Under the pieces are notes generated by a model, which ran no database searches, was not told where the DNA came from, and saw only the letters and a list, made by a program, of their open reading frames with translations. Shown one piece after another: positions 35,366 to 43,859 of a DNA stretch of 64,000 nucleotides. The DNA is from Candidatus Obscuribacterales bacterium (GTDB lineage: Bacteria > Cyanobacteriota > Vampirovibrionia > Obscuribacterales > Obscuribacteraceae). Location of the stretch: contig JAIEQI010000013.1 of NCBI GenBank assembly GCA_019747875.1, forward strand, positions 1-64,000, written 5' to 3'. Position numbers and translations under genes: made by a program. Each line of letters opens with the position of its first letter. The stretch's first letter is position 1.

Positions 35366-36184
35366 ATGATTATCAAAAGAACAACACGCGATGTACCTTC
35401 CTTATTAGCTGATGCGGACAATCTCCTTTTTGAGCTAGAGAAGGCAATAAAGGAGAGGTCTTTAGCCGTCTACTACCAGCCACAGCTGGACACTAAAACG
35501 GGTTCTTTAGAGCATTTTGAAGCGCTCGTGCGTTGGTGCCATCCCCAGCGCGGTTTCGTCTCACCGGCAATTTTCGTTCCGTTGGCTGAGCAGAGCGGTT
35601 TAATCGAATCATTAACTGAACTAATAATTGATCTGGTCAAAGCGGACTTAGACATCTGGAATATTGATGGGATGTTCAGATCCGTTGCTATAAATATTTC
35701 CGCTAGCTTTTTTGCCGATGTCGAAATCGCAGAGCGCTTGTTTGCCAAGTTGGAATCCATTAAAGAGCACGCTAAAGCGGTGACTTTAGAGCTCACCGAA
35801 ACAGCTATGGTTGAGAACAGAATATTAGCAAGGGAATTTCTTGAGCGATCTCGCGAGTTGGGTTTCAAAATTTCTCTTGACGATTTTGGAACAGGACATG
35901 CATCACTAGCTCATTTGTTAGACTTTCCGATCGATGAAATCAAAATAGACCGTTCATTTGTTTCGCAGGTAAGAGAATCAGAAAAGTCTCTGCAAATCAT
36001 AAGGTCAGTTCTGTTTCTTGCCTCTGCTCTTGGCTTAGATGTAGTTGCAGAAGGCATCGAAAGAATCGAAGAGCTTCGTGTTATTTCCGAATTAGGCTGT
36101 TCGCGGTTTCAAGGCTACTATTTCTCACCGCCTGTGCCTAAGTGCCAGCTCGATGAGGCTGCCGCGTGGAAAGAGTCCGCGTGA
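35366..36184 (+). CDS. Stand-alone EAL-domain cyclic-di-GMP phosphodiesterase
   Basis: A 272-residue protein that is almost wholly one EAL domain. The motif is FEALVRW (EAL at residues 52-54). Further active-site residues are kept: NISASF, ELTET, DDFGTGHASL, IKIDRSF, VAEGIE and FQGYYFSPP. All the metal and substrate ligands appear present, so hydrolysis of c-di-GMP to pGpG is expected. No GGDEF, PAS or membrane part is fused, so it would act in the cytoplasm and be controlled elsewhere. GAGGAG five bases before the ATG fixes the start. Confidence 0.93.
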   Translation: MIIKRTTRDVPSLLADADNLLFELEKAIKERSLAVYYQPQLDTKTGSLEHFEALVRWCHPQRGFVSPAIFVPLAEQSGLIESLTELIIDLVKADLDIWNIDGMFRSVAINISASFFADVEIAERLFAKLESIKEHAKAVTLELTETAMVENRILAREFLERSRELGFKISLDDFGTGHASLAHLLDFPIDEIKIDRSFVSQVRESEKSLQIIRSVLFLASALGLDVVAEGIERIEELRVISELGCSRFQGYYFSPPVPKCQLDEAAAWKESA

Positions 36185-36613
36185 TCGTATGGAGCCGAGC
36201 GTCCGATATTTTAGATCTTGTGCCAACTTCCAAATAATGTTTCTTCCCTCATTCAACTTTTGCTGTGAAGCGATAAGGCAGCTTTCGCGGACTCTTCGGA
36301 TACATACCCAGGAGATGCCTTTCCATGTTCCAGAAATCGCTAGCGCTAACTTCGCGAAAGTTGCGGAGGAGCAAATCCAGTATGGGAATACGTATTGATT
36401 ATTGCTGGTTAATTTTATATCTTGAGTCTACAGAAGCTAATAAACAGGTGAGCAGCAAGCCCTTTGCTGTCACCGCTAACTAACCGACCGATTTCGAATC
36501 GGTCGTTTGGTTGAGTAAGGATCAGACAACTGGCGGATGCGCTCTTCACGCTCGATTCACGAAAGCTCCTTATTCTGTCTGCATGAAATCCCACCCACTT
36601 ATATCCCTACCCT
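36185..36613. other. Intergenic stretch with a strong palindrome
   Basis: No credible gene; frames at 36153-36398 overlap the EAL gene and show no domain. A 9-bp perfect hairpin CGACCGATT-TCG-AATCGGTCG with a further AACC/GGTT pair lies at 36482-36512, and may end the EAL transcript or be an operator. Confidence 0.6.
36482..36512. terminator. Hairpin, possible terminator after the EAL gene
   Basis: A nine-base stem with a three-base loop, followed by TTTGGTTGAG. The T-rich tail is short, so an operator role cannot be excluded. Confidence 0.35.
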
Positions 36614-36991
36614 ATGAAACAAACCTTCAATACATTTGTAGCTGACCTTTCCGTCGCACTCACAGCCATGAATCTGTATCAAGCAGGCGAGTACCGAAAG
36701 GCTATTTCCCACATTCAGGAAATCCTTGATCTCGAGCCTAGTAACTGGGATGCAAGATTGATGCTGGCAGTCTGTTTTTACAAGACTGGTCAACACGGTG
36801 CAGCGATCCGCGCTTTCCAAACAATAACTGAAAGAACAAATTGCGATGAGATCCGCGCCAAATCAGAGGAAGGATTGGCAGTATGTACTGCCAAGCTCGA
36901 AAGGCGAAATGAGCGCTCCGCCATCCCCTCAGAGTTTTCGTGTTACATTGAAGTTTTTGGCAAGACCGAGCCGCAGCTTAGCTGGGTGTAA
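36614..36991 (+). CDS. Small TPR protein
   Basis: A 125-residue protein with two TPR-like units: MNLYQAGEYRKAISHIQEIL-DLEPSNW and ARLMLAVCFYKTGQHGAAIRAFQTI. No signal peptide, so cytoplasmic. No clear ribosome site before the ATG. It ends one base from the stop of the convergent amidase gene. Confidence 0.75.
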   Translation: MKQTFNTFVADLSVALTAMNLYQAGEYRKAISHIQEILDLEPSNWDARLMLAVCFYKTGQHGAAIRAFQTITERTNCDEIRAKSEEGLAVCTAKLERRNERSAIPSEFSCYIEVFGKTEPQLSWV

Positions 36992-36992
36992 G

Positions 36993-38261
36993 CTATTTCG
37001 CTTTTGTTATTTGATCGAAATCTTTCTTCCTTATGTGGGCGTGAACACCTTTCGTCTCGTCCACTACTTGAGTGATTTCAAAATCTGTTGCAGCGCTCAG
37101 GTAGGAGAGCGCGGTTGCGTTGTCCATGCCCATCTTCTCGGATAAGAACTTGATTGCTGTTCTGACAGTCTTCTTCAGTGCAGAATCGAGATTGGCATCC
37201 AATCCGATTGGCATCCAGTATTCTGGTGTTTCTGCAAACGGTTCTTTCATATCTTTGATCGGGATGTTCGGATCGCCCGCCTTTAGAAGCGTCAATCGAA
37301 CAGTTGTTCTCAATGATGCTTCCAATGCCGTAAGCGCGACCTCTCCATCACCTTGATTGAAATGCGGATCGCCCATGAAGAACATTCCGCCATCAAGTTG
37401 AATCGGCAGATACAGTGAAGAACCGATTGTTAGATCCTTGAGGTCCAGATTACCGCCAAACGAAGATGGTGGAATCGAGTTGACTTTGTTTGTGGTGTCC
37501 GGAGCAACCCCCATGGTTCCCATGAACGGACTGATCGGGAATTGAACTTCCTTCCCTGCTCCTGCTTTTACCGTTCCGTACATTTTTCCGTCAATTGTTT
37601 TTACTGGTATGAACGTGAATACGTTTCCGAACAATTCCGGGTGTTCCTTATTCGCTCCCGGCTTAGGTCCATCGTTCTGAGGGTACTCACCCGGCAGCGC
37701 GCCCTTACCATGCCGATTTCCAACAATGCCGTAAGGTACTCTTGGCTGCATTGAAATCATTTCTACTTTAAGAACGTCTCCCGGCTGGGCACCTTCAATA
37801 GCTATGGGTCCGATAATAATGTGAGGTCCGTCGGTCACAATATTGTGTTCAATGTTAGATGCACAAATCTCAATCGCGTCCTCAAGGACTTCAGCCTTGT
37901 TCACTCCGAACTTGCCAAAGAACTTTACGGGATCTCGTCCCTGATCCTCTACCATACCTTCGGAAGATAAATTATCAAAAGTGACAAGGCTGTTCGAAGG
38001 CACCGTTAAGATGGGCTTTGAATTCTTGTTTGGCAGGAATCCCCATTGCATGGTGGTCAATGTAGCTGGTGCGTAATAAGAACCATTTTCAAGTTTTCTC
38101 GGACGATCATACATACGCTGAAGGATTTTGATCGAGTCCGTTTCTGGTTGCTTGCTCTGATCGGCTGCAACTGCGCTGCTGCAAGAAAGCAATGTGCCAA
38201 TTAACGTCATTGCATAAAAGTTTCTATTACGAACAAAACCTAGACCAGTTTTTTTGTGCAT
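36993..38261 (-). CDS. Exported acetamidase/formamidase family protein
   Basis: A 422-residue protein of the FmdA/AmdA family, which hydrolyses short-chain amides such as formamide or acetamide. It shows the conserved GPIAIEGAQPGDVLKVEM, ISPFMGTMGVAP and FFMGDPHFNQGDGE segments that hold the metal and active-site residues. A signal peptide (about residues 1-33, TLIGTLLSCSSAVAA) makes it periplasmic or secreted, as in some members. The ATG at 38261 has GAGG upstream. It is a longer protein than cytoplasmic formamidases only because of the leader. Confidence 0.88.
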   Translation of the reverse strand: MHKKTGLGFVRNRNFYAMTLIGTLLSCSSAVAADQSKQPETDSIKILQRMYDRPRKLENGSYYAPATLTTMQWGFLPNKNSKPILTVPSNSLVTFDNLSSEGMVEDQGRDPVKFFGKFGVNKAEVLEDAIEICASNIEHNIVTDGPHIIIGPIAIEGAQPGDVLKVEMISMQPRVPYGIVGNRHGKGALPGEYPQNDGPKPGANKEHPELFGNVFTFIPVKTIDGKMYGTVKAGAGKEVQFPISPFMGTMGVAPDTTNKVNSIPPSSFGGNLDLKDLTIGSSLYLPIQLDGGMFFMGDPHFNQGDGEVALTALEASLRTTVRLTLLKAGDPNIPIKDMKEPFAETPEYWMPIGLDANLDSALKKTVRTAIKFLSEKMGMDNATALSYLSAATDFEITQVVDETKGVHAHIRKKDFDQITKAK

Positions 38262-38404
38262 GTGAATTCCTCGTAGATCATTCTTTCGGGGGATTGCAAT
38301 CAACATTTTTTTTGCTGCTAACCCGTTTGGGCGACGACTGAAAAGGTCGATGGTATGCAGGTTATTCCCAGTTTTAGCAAGTCAATTCAAGCACCGGAAA
38401 TATT

Positions 38405-40927
38405 TTAATCCAAAGCTTGAAGCAATTCGACGAGCCCAACATTCATTCGATCAATCATTGCTCGCAGATCAAACAACATTGACACTCTCGCATTCATGAG
38501 CTTGATTGTTTCATACCACCTATGGTGTCGCTCTCCATAGCCGGAGACTCGTTCTCTCGTTGCCGGTTTCTTCACGTTGATTGCTAAGATCCTCGTGCTT
38601 TCCCAATAGTTGATTAGCTGTTGCTGTCGTGTCAAACCACTGCTGCTACCGGGCGGAACTGAATTCATGTAATTCCTGATTATCGGTGGCAGCTGTTCGG
38701 ACTCCGGAGTTTTCAGTCCAAACGTCTGTCCAAGAAGATTGGGATCTGACTTTGAATGACGGAATCCACCGCGTTGTGCAAGGAGCGACAGACCAGCCAG
38801 TCCGCCAACCGTAAGACCAGAAACAATGTTCAGTCTGTCACCATATAAGTTTCGCCGTTTTATCTTGGTAAGCCCAAGGGGTCCATCAATTATGGTCGAG
38901 AGAATGCCCAATTGAAGAAAGTTTGCATCATTTATTAGGGCTACCGTAAGGTCTCTATCCCTGGTAACGCGATCCAGTGCTTGTTGCTCCAAAGTGATCT
39001 CTCTGTCGAATTGTGCTGAGAGTACTCTGAGCTGCAATCCGGTGGTTTGCACTTTACGCAATAATTCGAGTTGTAATCTGGCGCTATCGTCATCATTATC
39101 ATTCAGCCTGCCAGCTATCTTCATTTCGACCAGACGTTTAATGTCGTTTTCGATTCCGAGCAATTTTGCCGCTTCCCACGCGTGTGGACCGATCTCACTT
39201 GGAGCTGGCTCTGATGTAACTGAGCCGCGGGCTTCTGTTCCCTCGGTGCTTCTCAATATTTCAAGAGTCTGATTCTGAAATGACTCGAGTTCTTTCATCA
39301 AGGAGTGCAGCAACGTGATTCTATTCATCACAACTTTGATGGTGTCATATTTGTGTGATGGCATTGCCGCCACAGCGCTCAAATTTTTGGACGAATCGAG
39401 ATTGATGGTCGTCACATGATTCCTTCTCCAGGCTTCGTTCAAAAGTTCACGCCGCGACTTTCCGTCTGTCGAACCGGGTGGCGGCGAATTTAGAAGTTGT
39501 GAAACAAAAGTTGAAAACTTGTACTCCTCTTGTGGATTGAGGTTGAATAGTTGGGCCAGTGAATTAGGACCTGTGTCAACCTTTCTCCAGAAGCCGTGCT
39601 GTTGCAGTGCTGCAAGAAGGGTCAGTGCGGTGCCATTAGCTCCTGAAATGACAAACATCTGATTCCCTGCGAAAGTATGCCTACTTAAATACAGTTTGCC
39701 TGCAACAATACCAAGGATACCGGACTGAAGAAAGTTTACATCGTAGTTGAGTTGCAGTGACTTTGCACGGCTGTTCTCCAGATCAGAAAGAACAATGTGG
39801 TAGTTGTAGTAAAGATCTTCGTCAACCTTATCTGCCGCTGCCTGGATTTCCAGGGTGCCTTCAAGCGTTTTCTGTAAAACGAATGCCTCAATCTCATTGA
39901 TTCGCGCGACGTCGCGTCCGTCCCTCTTGAGCTTGTTCAACTCATCTATGTATGGTCCTAGCCGGAGCAAGCGTACAATCTCGCTGCTATCGGAACCTGA
40001 AGAAGAAGAGATGACCGGTGCGCTCAGCTCCGCTGAACCGATCAACTTTAGGAGAGAGAGCAGGTCATGGTCGAATTGAAGCACAGCCGTGTGCAAAGAC
40101 CACAGCAGTAAAATGCGTGAACGAAGTATGTTCAAGCTAGCTTTCTTTCTGTCAGCCAATGCGAATAGATTCGCTGGACTTGACGCATCGATTCCGTACT
40201 GATCGCGCCAATGGTTAAACAGTTCATCCCGACGCGATTTGTCCAGACCCGGAAGCTTTGCATCAAAATACTTATCCAGTAAAGGCGGCATATTGCCGGC
40301 ATCTACCGGCGCGCCTTTGACTAAATTACCAAGCACTGCTGGCGGTGCTACGTGGCTGGCCTTGGCAATGTACCCATGAAGGCGAGAAAGTGTTGAAATT
40401 CCAGTGTTGAGGGAGCCGCTTATTGTTGTAAAAATTCCTGAGGTAACAAATTGCTTTTCCATTCGCATAAATGGTTCCAACGTATAAAACGTGGCTAACT
40501 GTGCAAAGCTGGCAAGCGTGAAGAGCTGCCCTACAAACGCTTGCCGCCTTTGCTCTTTTTGCATGATGTCATACGCATATGCTCTCTCAAGATCGAGCAT
40601 GTTGCAGTACTGCCTTACTTCCAGAACTCCACGGAGTACACGCCTTAAAAGCACAGTTCTGAGCTGAACACTTTCAGCGGTATTCGCTGCAGCAGTGCTT
40701 CTCAGGGCAAGCAATCTCTCCACTTGTGGGCGGACCCCTAAAATTTCCGCTGTTTTCAGTGGTTCCAGTTTCGCACTTAGCGTCGATGACTGAATGGCGA
40801 ATGAAGGTGGCGATAAAATCAGGCAGCACAGAAGTATAGCAATCAAACGTCTCGACTTTAAGTGTAGTTTTTTGCTATCTCGTGTTCGCATTGCGGAGGA
40901 GTTTTGCACTATATGCTGGTCGGACAT
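38405..40927 (-). CDS. Exported protein with three copies of an unrecognised ~250-residue domain
   Basis: An 840-residue protein. A hydrophobic stretch at about residues 29-46 (LIAILLCCLILSPPSFA) looks like a signal peptide behind a basic, unusually long N-region. Three repeats follow, at roughly 64-310, 315-565 and 583-838. Each has a helix with L-x-x-T-L/V-x-G-T-L-E-I-type sequence, a hydrophobic segment (NFLQSGILGIV or NFLQLGILSTI), an inner hydrophobic Gly-rich segment, a PPGSSSGLTRQQQLINYW-type motif and a closing helix with an N-R/A-I/V-x-L-L pattern. The hydrophobic pairs could be membrane hairpins. I do not recognise the domain. No Shine-Dalgarno is seen at 40927 or at the next ATG (40891). 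Confidence 0.75.
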   Translation of the reverse strand: MSDQHIVQNSSAMRTRDSKKLHLKSRRLIAILLCCLILSPPSFAIQSSTLSAKLEPLKTAEILGVRPQVERLLALRSTAAANTAESVQLRTVLLRRVLRGVLEVRQYCNMLDLERAYAYDIMQKEQRRQAFVGQLFTLASFAQLATFYTLEPFMRMEKQFVTSGIFTTISGSLNTGISTLSRLHGYIAKASHVAPPAVLGNLVKGAPVDAGNMPPLLDKYFDAKLPGLDKSRRDELFNHWRDQYGIDASSPANLFALADRKKASLNILRSRILLLWSLHTAVLQFDHDLLSLLKLIGSAELSAPVISSSSGSDSSEIVRLLRLGPYIDELNKLKRDGRDVARINEIEAFVLQKTLEGTLEIQAAADKVDEDLYYNYHIVLSDLENSRAKSLQLNYDVNFLQSGILGIVAGKLYLSRHTFAGNQMFVISGANGTALTLLAALQQHGFWRKVDTGPNSLAQLFNLNPQEEYKFSTFVSQLLNSPPPGSTDGKSRRELLNEAWRRNHVTTINLDSSKNLSAVAAMPSHKYDTIKVVMNRITLLHSLMKELESFQNQTLEILRSTEGTEARGSVTSEPAPSEIGPHAWEAAKLLGIENDIKRLVEMKIAGRLNDNDDDSARLQLELLRKVQTTGLQLRVLSAQFDREITLEQQALDRVTRDRDLTVALINDANFLQLGILSTIIDGPLGLTKIKRRNLYGDRLNIVSGLTVGGLAGLSLLAQRGGFRHSKSDPNLLGQTFGLKTPESEQLPPIIRNYMNSVPPGSSSGLTRQQQLINYWESTRILAINVKKPATRERVSGYGERHHRWYETIKLMNARVSMLFDLRAMIDRMNVGLVELLQALD

Positions 40928-41053
40928 TCAATAAGATGCCGATATTTTGCCACATTGACATCACCAGGACGCAATCAATGGACCGACTGTTGGCTGACAG
41001 CGAGTAAAAGTCTCAACAAAGAGTGAGATTTCTAGAAAAGTTGCAGACTTTAT

Positions 41054-42016
41054 CTAGCGATTGTTTGCCAGAAGGATGGCTTTTGCTCGCGTTTTTAGCT
41101 TGTCTGCTTCGGCAGTTTTGTTCGTTTTTCTAAGCAGATAGGAGTTGTTGTCGAGGAAAGAAATCAACTCCATCGACTTTGGATCGTACACTTTCTCAGC
41201 TATGTCCAATGCGCGTTTCAGATATGGTTGTGCTTTGCTGTATTCGCCTTGAATCTCATAGATGTATCCGAGGTTATTTAGCGCGGCTGCTAGCCCAGCT
41301 GCATTTGCTGGCAGTTTCTCCTCGATTGCAAGAGCCTCTTTCAGGTATACTTCAGCTTTGTCGTACTGTTTCATATTGCTGTAGCATCCGGCAACGTTGT
41401 TTATCGTTTTGCTGAGTGCAAGTGCGTTCGATGCTGGTCTCAGTTTATAGATTTCCATGGCTCGGGTGAAGAGCGGAAGAGCATCTTTATAGCGCATTTG
41501 TTCGTAATACAGTGTCGCTAGATTATTGATACTGCCGGCAAATGTCGGATCTGACTGTCCGAGCTGACTTTGCTGCAGCACTAGAGATTTTTGAAAAAGC
41601 GGTTCAGCTTTTCCGTACTTCTTTTCTTGCATATAAAGTAAGCCAAGATTATTTAGCGAAACTGCCAGCTGCATCGTCGCTTTTACTTGAGGCTTCTCCA
41701 GAAGATCAATCATGCGTTTGAGCAAGTTTTCTGCTTCCTTGAAGTTGCCTTGCGCGGCATATGTCAGCGCTACTCGATTGACTCGGACCGGCAAGTCGCC
41801 AGCTACGGCTAAACTTTGCTCGGATTTTTCTAGTTCAGCAAGCGTCTGGCCAGCGGTCGGGACTGCCTTGATGCTTTCTGGTTCCGCTGTTGTCTCAGCC
41901 GTTGCAGGTGCGGCGCTGCTGTTGGAAGGTGCGGCTCCTTTGTTTTGTTCTATCGAATTGGCATTACTGCATGCCGAAAGCGTAAGCGATATTAGAATGA
42001 CTTGAATCAGTTTCAT
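41054..42016 (-). CDS. TPR lipoprotein
   Basis: A 320-residue protein with lipobox LTLSAC (Cys16), a Ser/Ala/Glu linker, and then six or so TPR units of the kinesin-light-chain-like type (for example NNLGLLYMQEKKYGKAEPLFQ and NNLATLYYEQMRYKDALPLF). It is anchored on the outside of the inner membrane or in the outer membrane and likely binds peptides or proteins. The linker resembles those of other lipoproteins in the window. It stands alone. Confidence 0.85.
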   Translation of the reverse strand: MKLIQVILISLTLSACSNANSIEQNKGAAPSNSSAAPATAETTAEPESIKAVPTAGQTLAELEKSEQSLAVAGDLPVRVNRVALTYAAQGNFKEAENLLKRMIDLLEKPQVKATMQLAVSLNNLGLLYMQEKKYGKAEPLFQKSLVLQQSQLGQSDPTFAGSINNLATLYYEQMRYKDALPLFTRAMEIYKLRPASNALALSKTINNVAGCYSNMKQYDKAEVYLKEALAIEEKLPANAAGLAAALNNLGYIYEIQGEYSKAQPYLKRALDIAEKVYDPKSMELISFLDNNSYLLRKTNKTAEADKLKTRAKAILLANNR

Positions 42017-42298
42017 ATTTTCTTTTAAGCGAGGATGGTCTACAAGCTAATAATGACATAGAGTCTACCGCGAACGCTTGCTCGGCAACATGTCAAAAAC
42101 CCTGAGATCCGGAAAGCCTTACTTAGTCAGGGGTTTCCCAGAAGCGTTCGAAGCCGGCTGGAACCTAATCCCTTCGACTCTTTTCAGCACCGCCGGCGTG
42201 ATCGCGAATGCTCTTGTGTGATCTCTTATTCGCATCTGGCGTTCCTTCTGTCCAACTATTATCAATTTACAGTCGGTGAGTCGCTGGCTGCCATCCTT

Positions 42299-43828
42299 CT
42301 ATTGAAGTTTGTTATCTGTCTTGCCACCATTTGCAATGGCGAGAAACTTCGGCGTAAATTCAACTTTGACTACCTTTCGTCTATCGTTCAACCAGCTGGC
42401 GATTACTTGTTGAAGTTTAGCTTGCTTTGCAAGAGCTTCCAGTTGCGGTTTGACGTCTTGATATTTGAGATAGCCGGGAGCTTCTTTGCCGGTACATTTA
42501 TAGACGTTATATCCAAGCTCTGATTTTACAATTTGGTCTAAGACTTGTCCTGGTTTTAGTTTGAAGACAGCGTCCGCCAATGCTGGAATCATTGCCCGTT
42601 TATCAATGAAGCCCATGTCTCCGCCATTTTTCTTTTGAACTGTAAGCGGTTCATTTGAATTCTCGTTTGCAAGCTTGCCAAAATCTGATCCACCCTTTGC
42701 TTGTCCCAGCAGGATGAGCGCTTTCTGTTTTGCTGCTTCCATCACTTGAGTGACGGCGTCGTCTAGTTGTTTGCCTTCCAATTTCGGGTTGGCTTTTATC
42801 ACCTGATTGCGAACACTCTGAATCGGCCCGATGTCGTGCTCCGGGCAGGCGATCAGGATGGTGCTTAATTTTATGCGTTCGTCATGCTTGAACAGTTCTT
42901 TGTGCTCGTCGTAGGTCTTTTTGACCTCTGCATCTGTTACGACGGCTTTCGGTTCGAGTGTCTTTATTTGCATTTTCGCAAGTTCTTCTTTTACGATCTC
43001 ATCGCGAAGTTGATCTTGCGACAGCCCAGTTTGTTGTTCCAGTTGAGAGAACTGTTTGGAGTGCTTGAATGTGAGGTAAAAATTCATCGCCTCTTTTTCT
43101 TTGCCTGAAGATTCCGCTGCCTGCGCCAGCAATTCGCGATTAACCATTTCCGGCAAGAGAGCATTCTCAATCATCATGTTGGATGTTTTAAATGCCAACC
43201 CCGTTTGCAAAATGTCTTGATCGAACTGTTGTTCGGTCGCGTTTGTCTTCTTCAGAAATTCCTTGAATTCGGCTGGTGATTGCCCTTTCTGTTGATGGGC
43301 GGCCTCAAGCAGCTTTGCTTTCTCTTCGCCCGTTAACTCGACATTGCGCTTCTTTGCCTCAGCCAGGAGCTGCTGCCTTACACTTGGATTGAGCACGATG
43401 TTTTGATTGGCTTGAATCTGCTGCAGGCGCAGCATGCGCTTATAATCGCCAACTTTGATTTCGTTTCCTGCGACTGAACAGATAGGCAAATCATTATTTA
43501 GGTCAGCCAAATTGATGTTTACTTTGCCGCTTAGTGGATCTGCGCCGTTTGGAGCTGGAGAACCTGAAGGAGCTGTCGCAGTCGTCGGTGAACCGGTTGG
43601 AGTAGAGGAAGACGTATTGGATGTCGTCGCACCGGTGGCGGTGGCAGTAGCGCCGCTGGCAGGCTTTGGCCCATCCACGGTAATCGGGGGCAGCGCAGTA
43701 CTTGTAGCAGTCGATGTGCCGGCAGATGATGTTTTGTCTTCCGGCTTTGCAGTGCATGCCGTGAGAATCAGAGCAACTGAAGCTGCACAGATCACTTCTT
43801 TTGAAAAGACAACCTGTTTTGTTTTCAC
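42299..43828 (-). CDS. Peptidyl-prolyl isomerase lipoprotein (SurA/PrsA, parvulin type)
   Basis: A 509-residue protein. The signal ends in LILTAC (Cys25, lipidated). A Thr/Ser/Pro-rich linker of about 75 residues follows, then a SurA-N-like helical chaperone region and a parvulin domain with NGGDMGFIDKRAMIPAL and KLKPGQVLDQIVKSELGYNV. It should help fold exported proteins. A GTG at 43828 is chosen because AAGGAG lies ten bases before it; the upstream frame to 43906 overlaps the end of mfd. The stop of mfd is 31 bases upstream, so they form one transcript. Confidence 0.88.
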   Translation of the reverse strand: MKTKQVVFSKEVICAASVALILTACTAKPEDKTSSAGTSTATSTALPPITVDGPKPASGATATATGATTSNTSSSTPTGSPTTATAPSGSPAPNGADPLSGKVNINLADLNNDLPICSVAGNEIKVGDYKRMLRLQQIQANQNIVLNPSVRQQLLAEAKKRNVELTGEEKAKLLEAAHQQKGQSPAEFKEFLKKTNATEQQFDQDILQTGLAFKTSNMMIENALLPEMVNRELLAQAAESSGKEKEAMNFYLTFKHSKQFSQLEQQTGLSQDQLRDEIVKEELAKMQIKTLEPKAVVTDAEVKKTYDEHKELFKHDERIKLSTILIACPEHDIGPIQSVRNQVIKANPKLEGKQLDDAVTQVMEAAKQKALILLGQAKGGSDFGKLANENSNEPLTVQKKNGGDMGFIDKRAMIPALADAVFKLKPGQVLDQIVKSELGYNVYKCTGKEAPGYLKYQDVKPQLEALAKQAKLQQVIASWLNDRRKVVKVEFTPKFLAIANGGKTDNKLQ

Positions 43829-43859
43829 GATCCAATTCTCCTTTGACCTGGCGTCAAGT

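Noticed and set aside
36153-36398. Plus-strand frame overlapping the end of the EAL gene
   Set aside because: No ribosome site, no domain, and it overlaps a well-supported gene.
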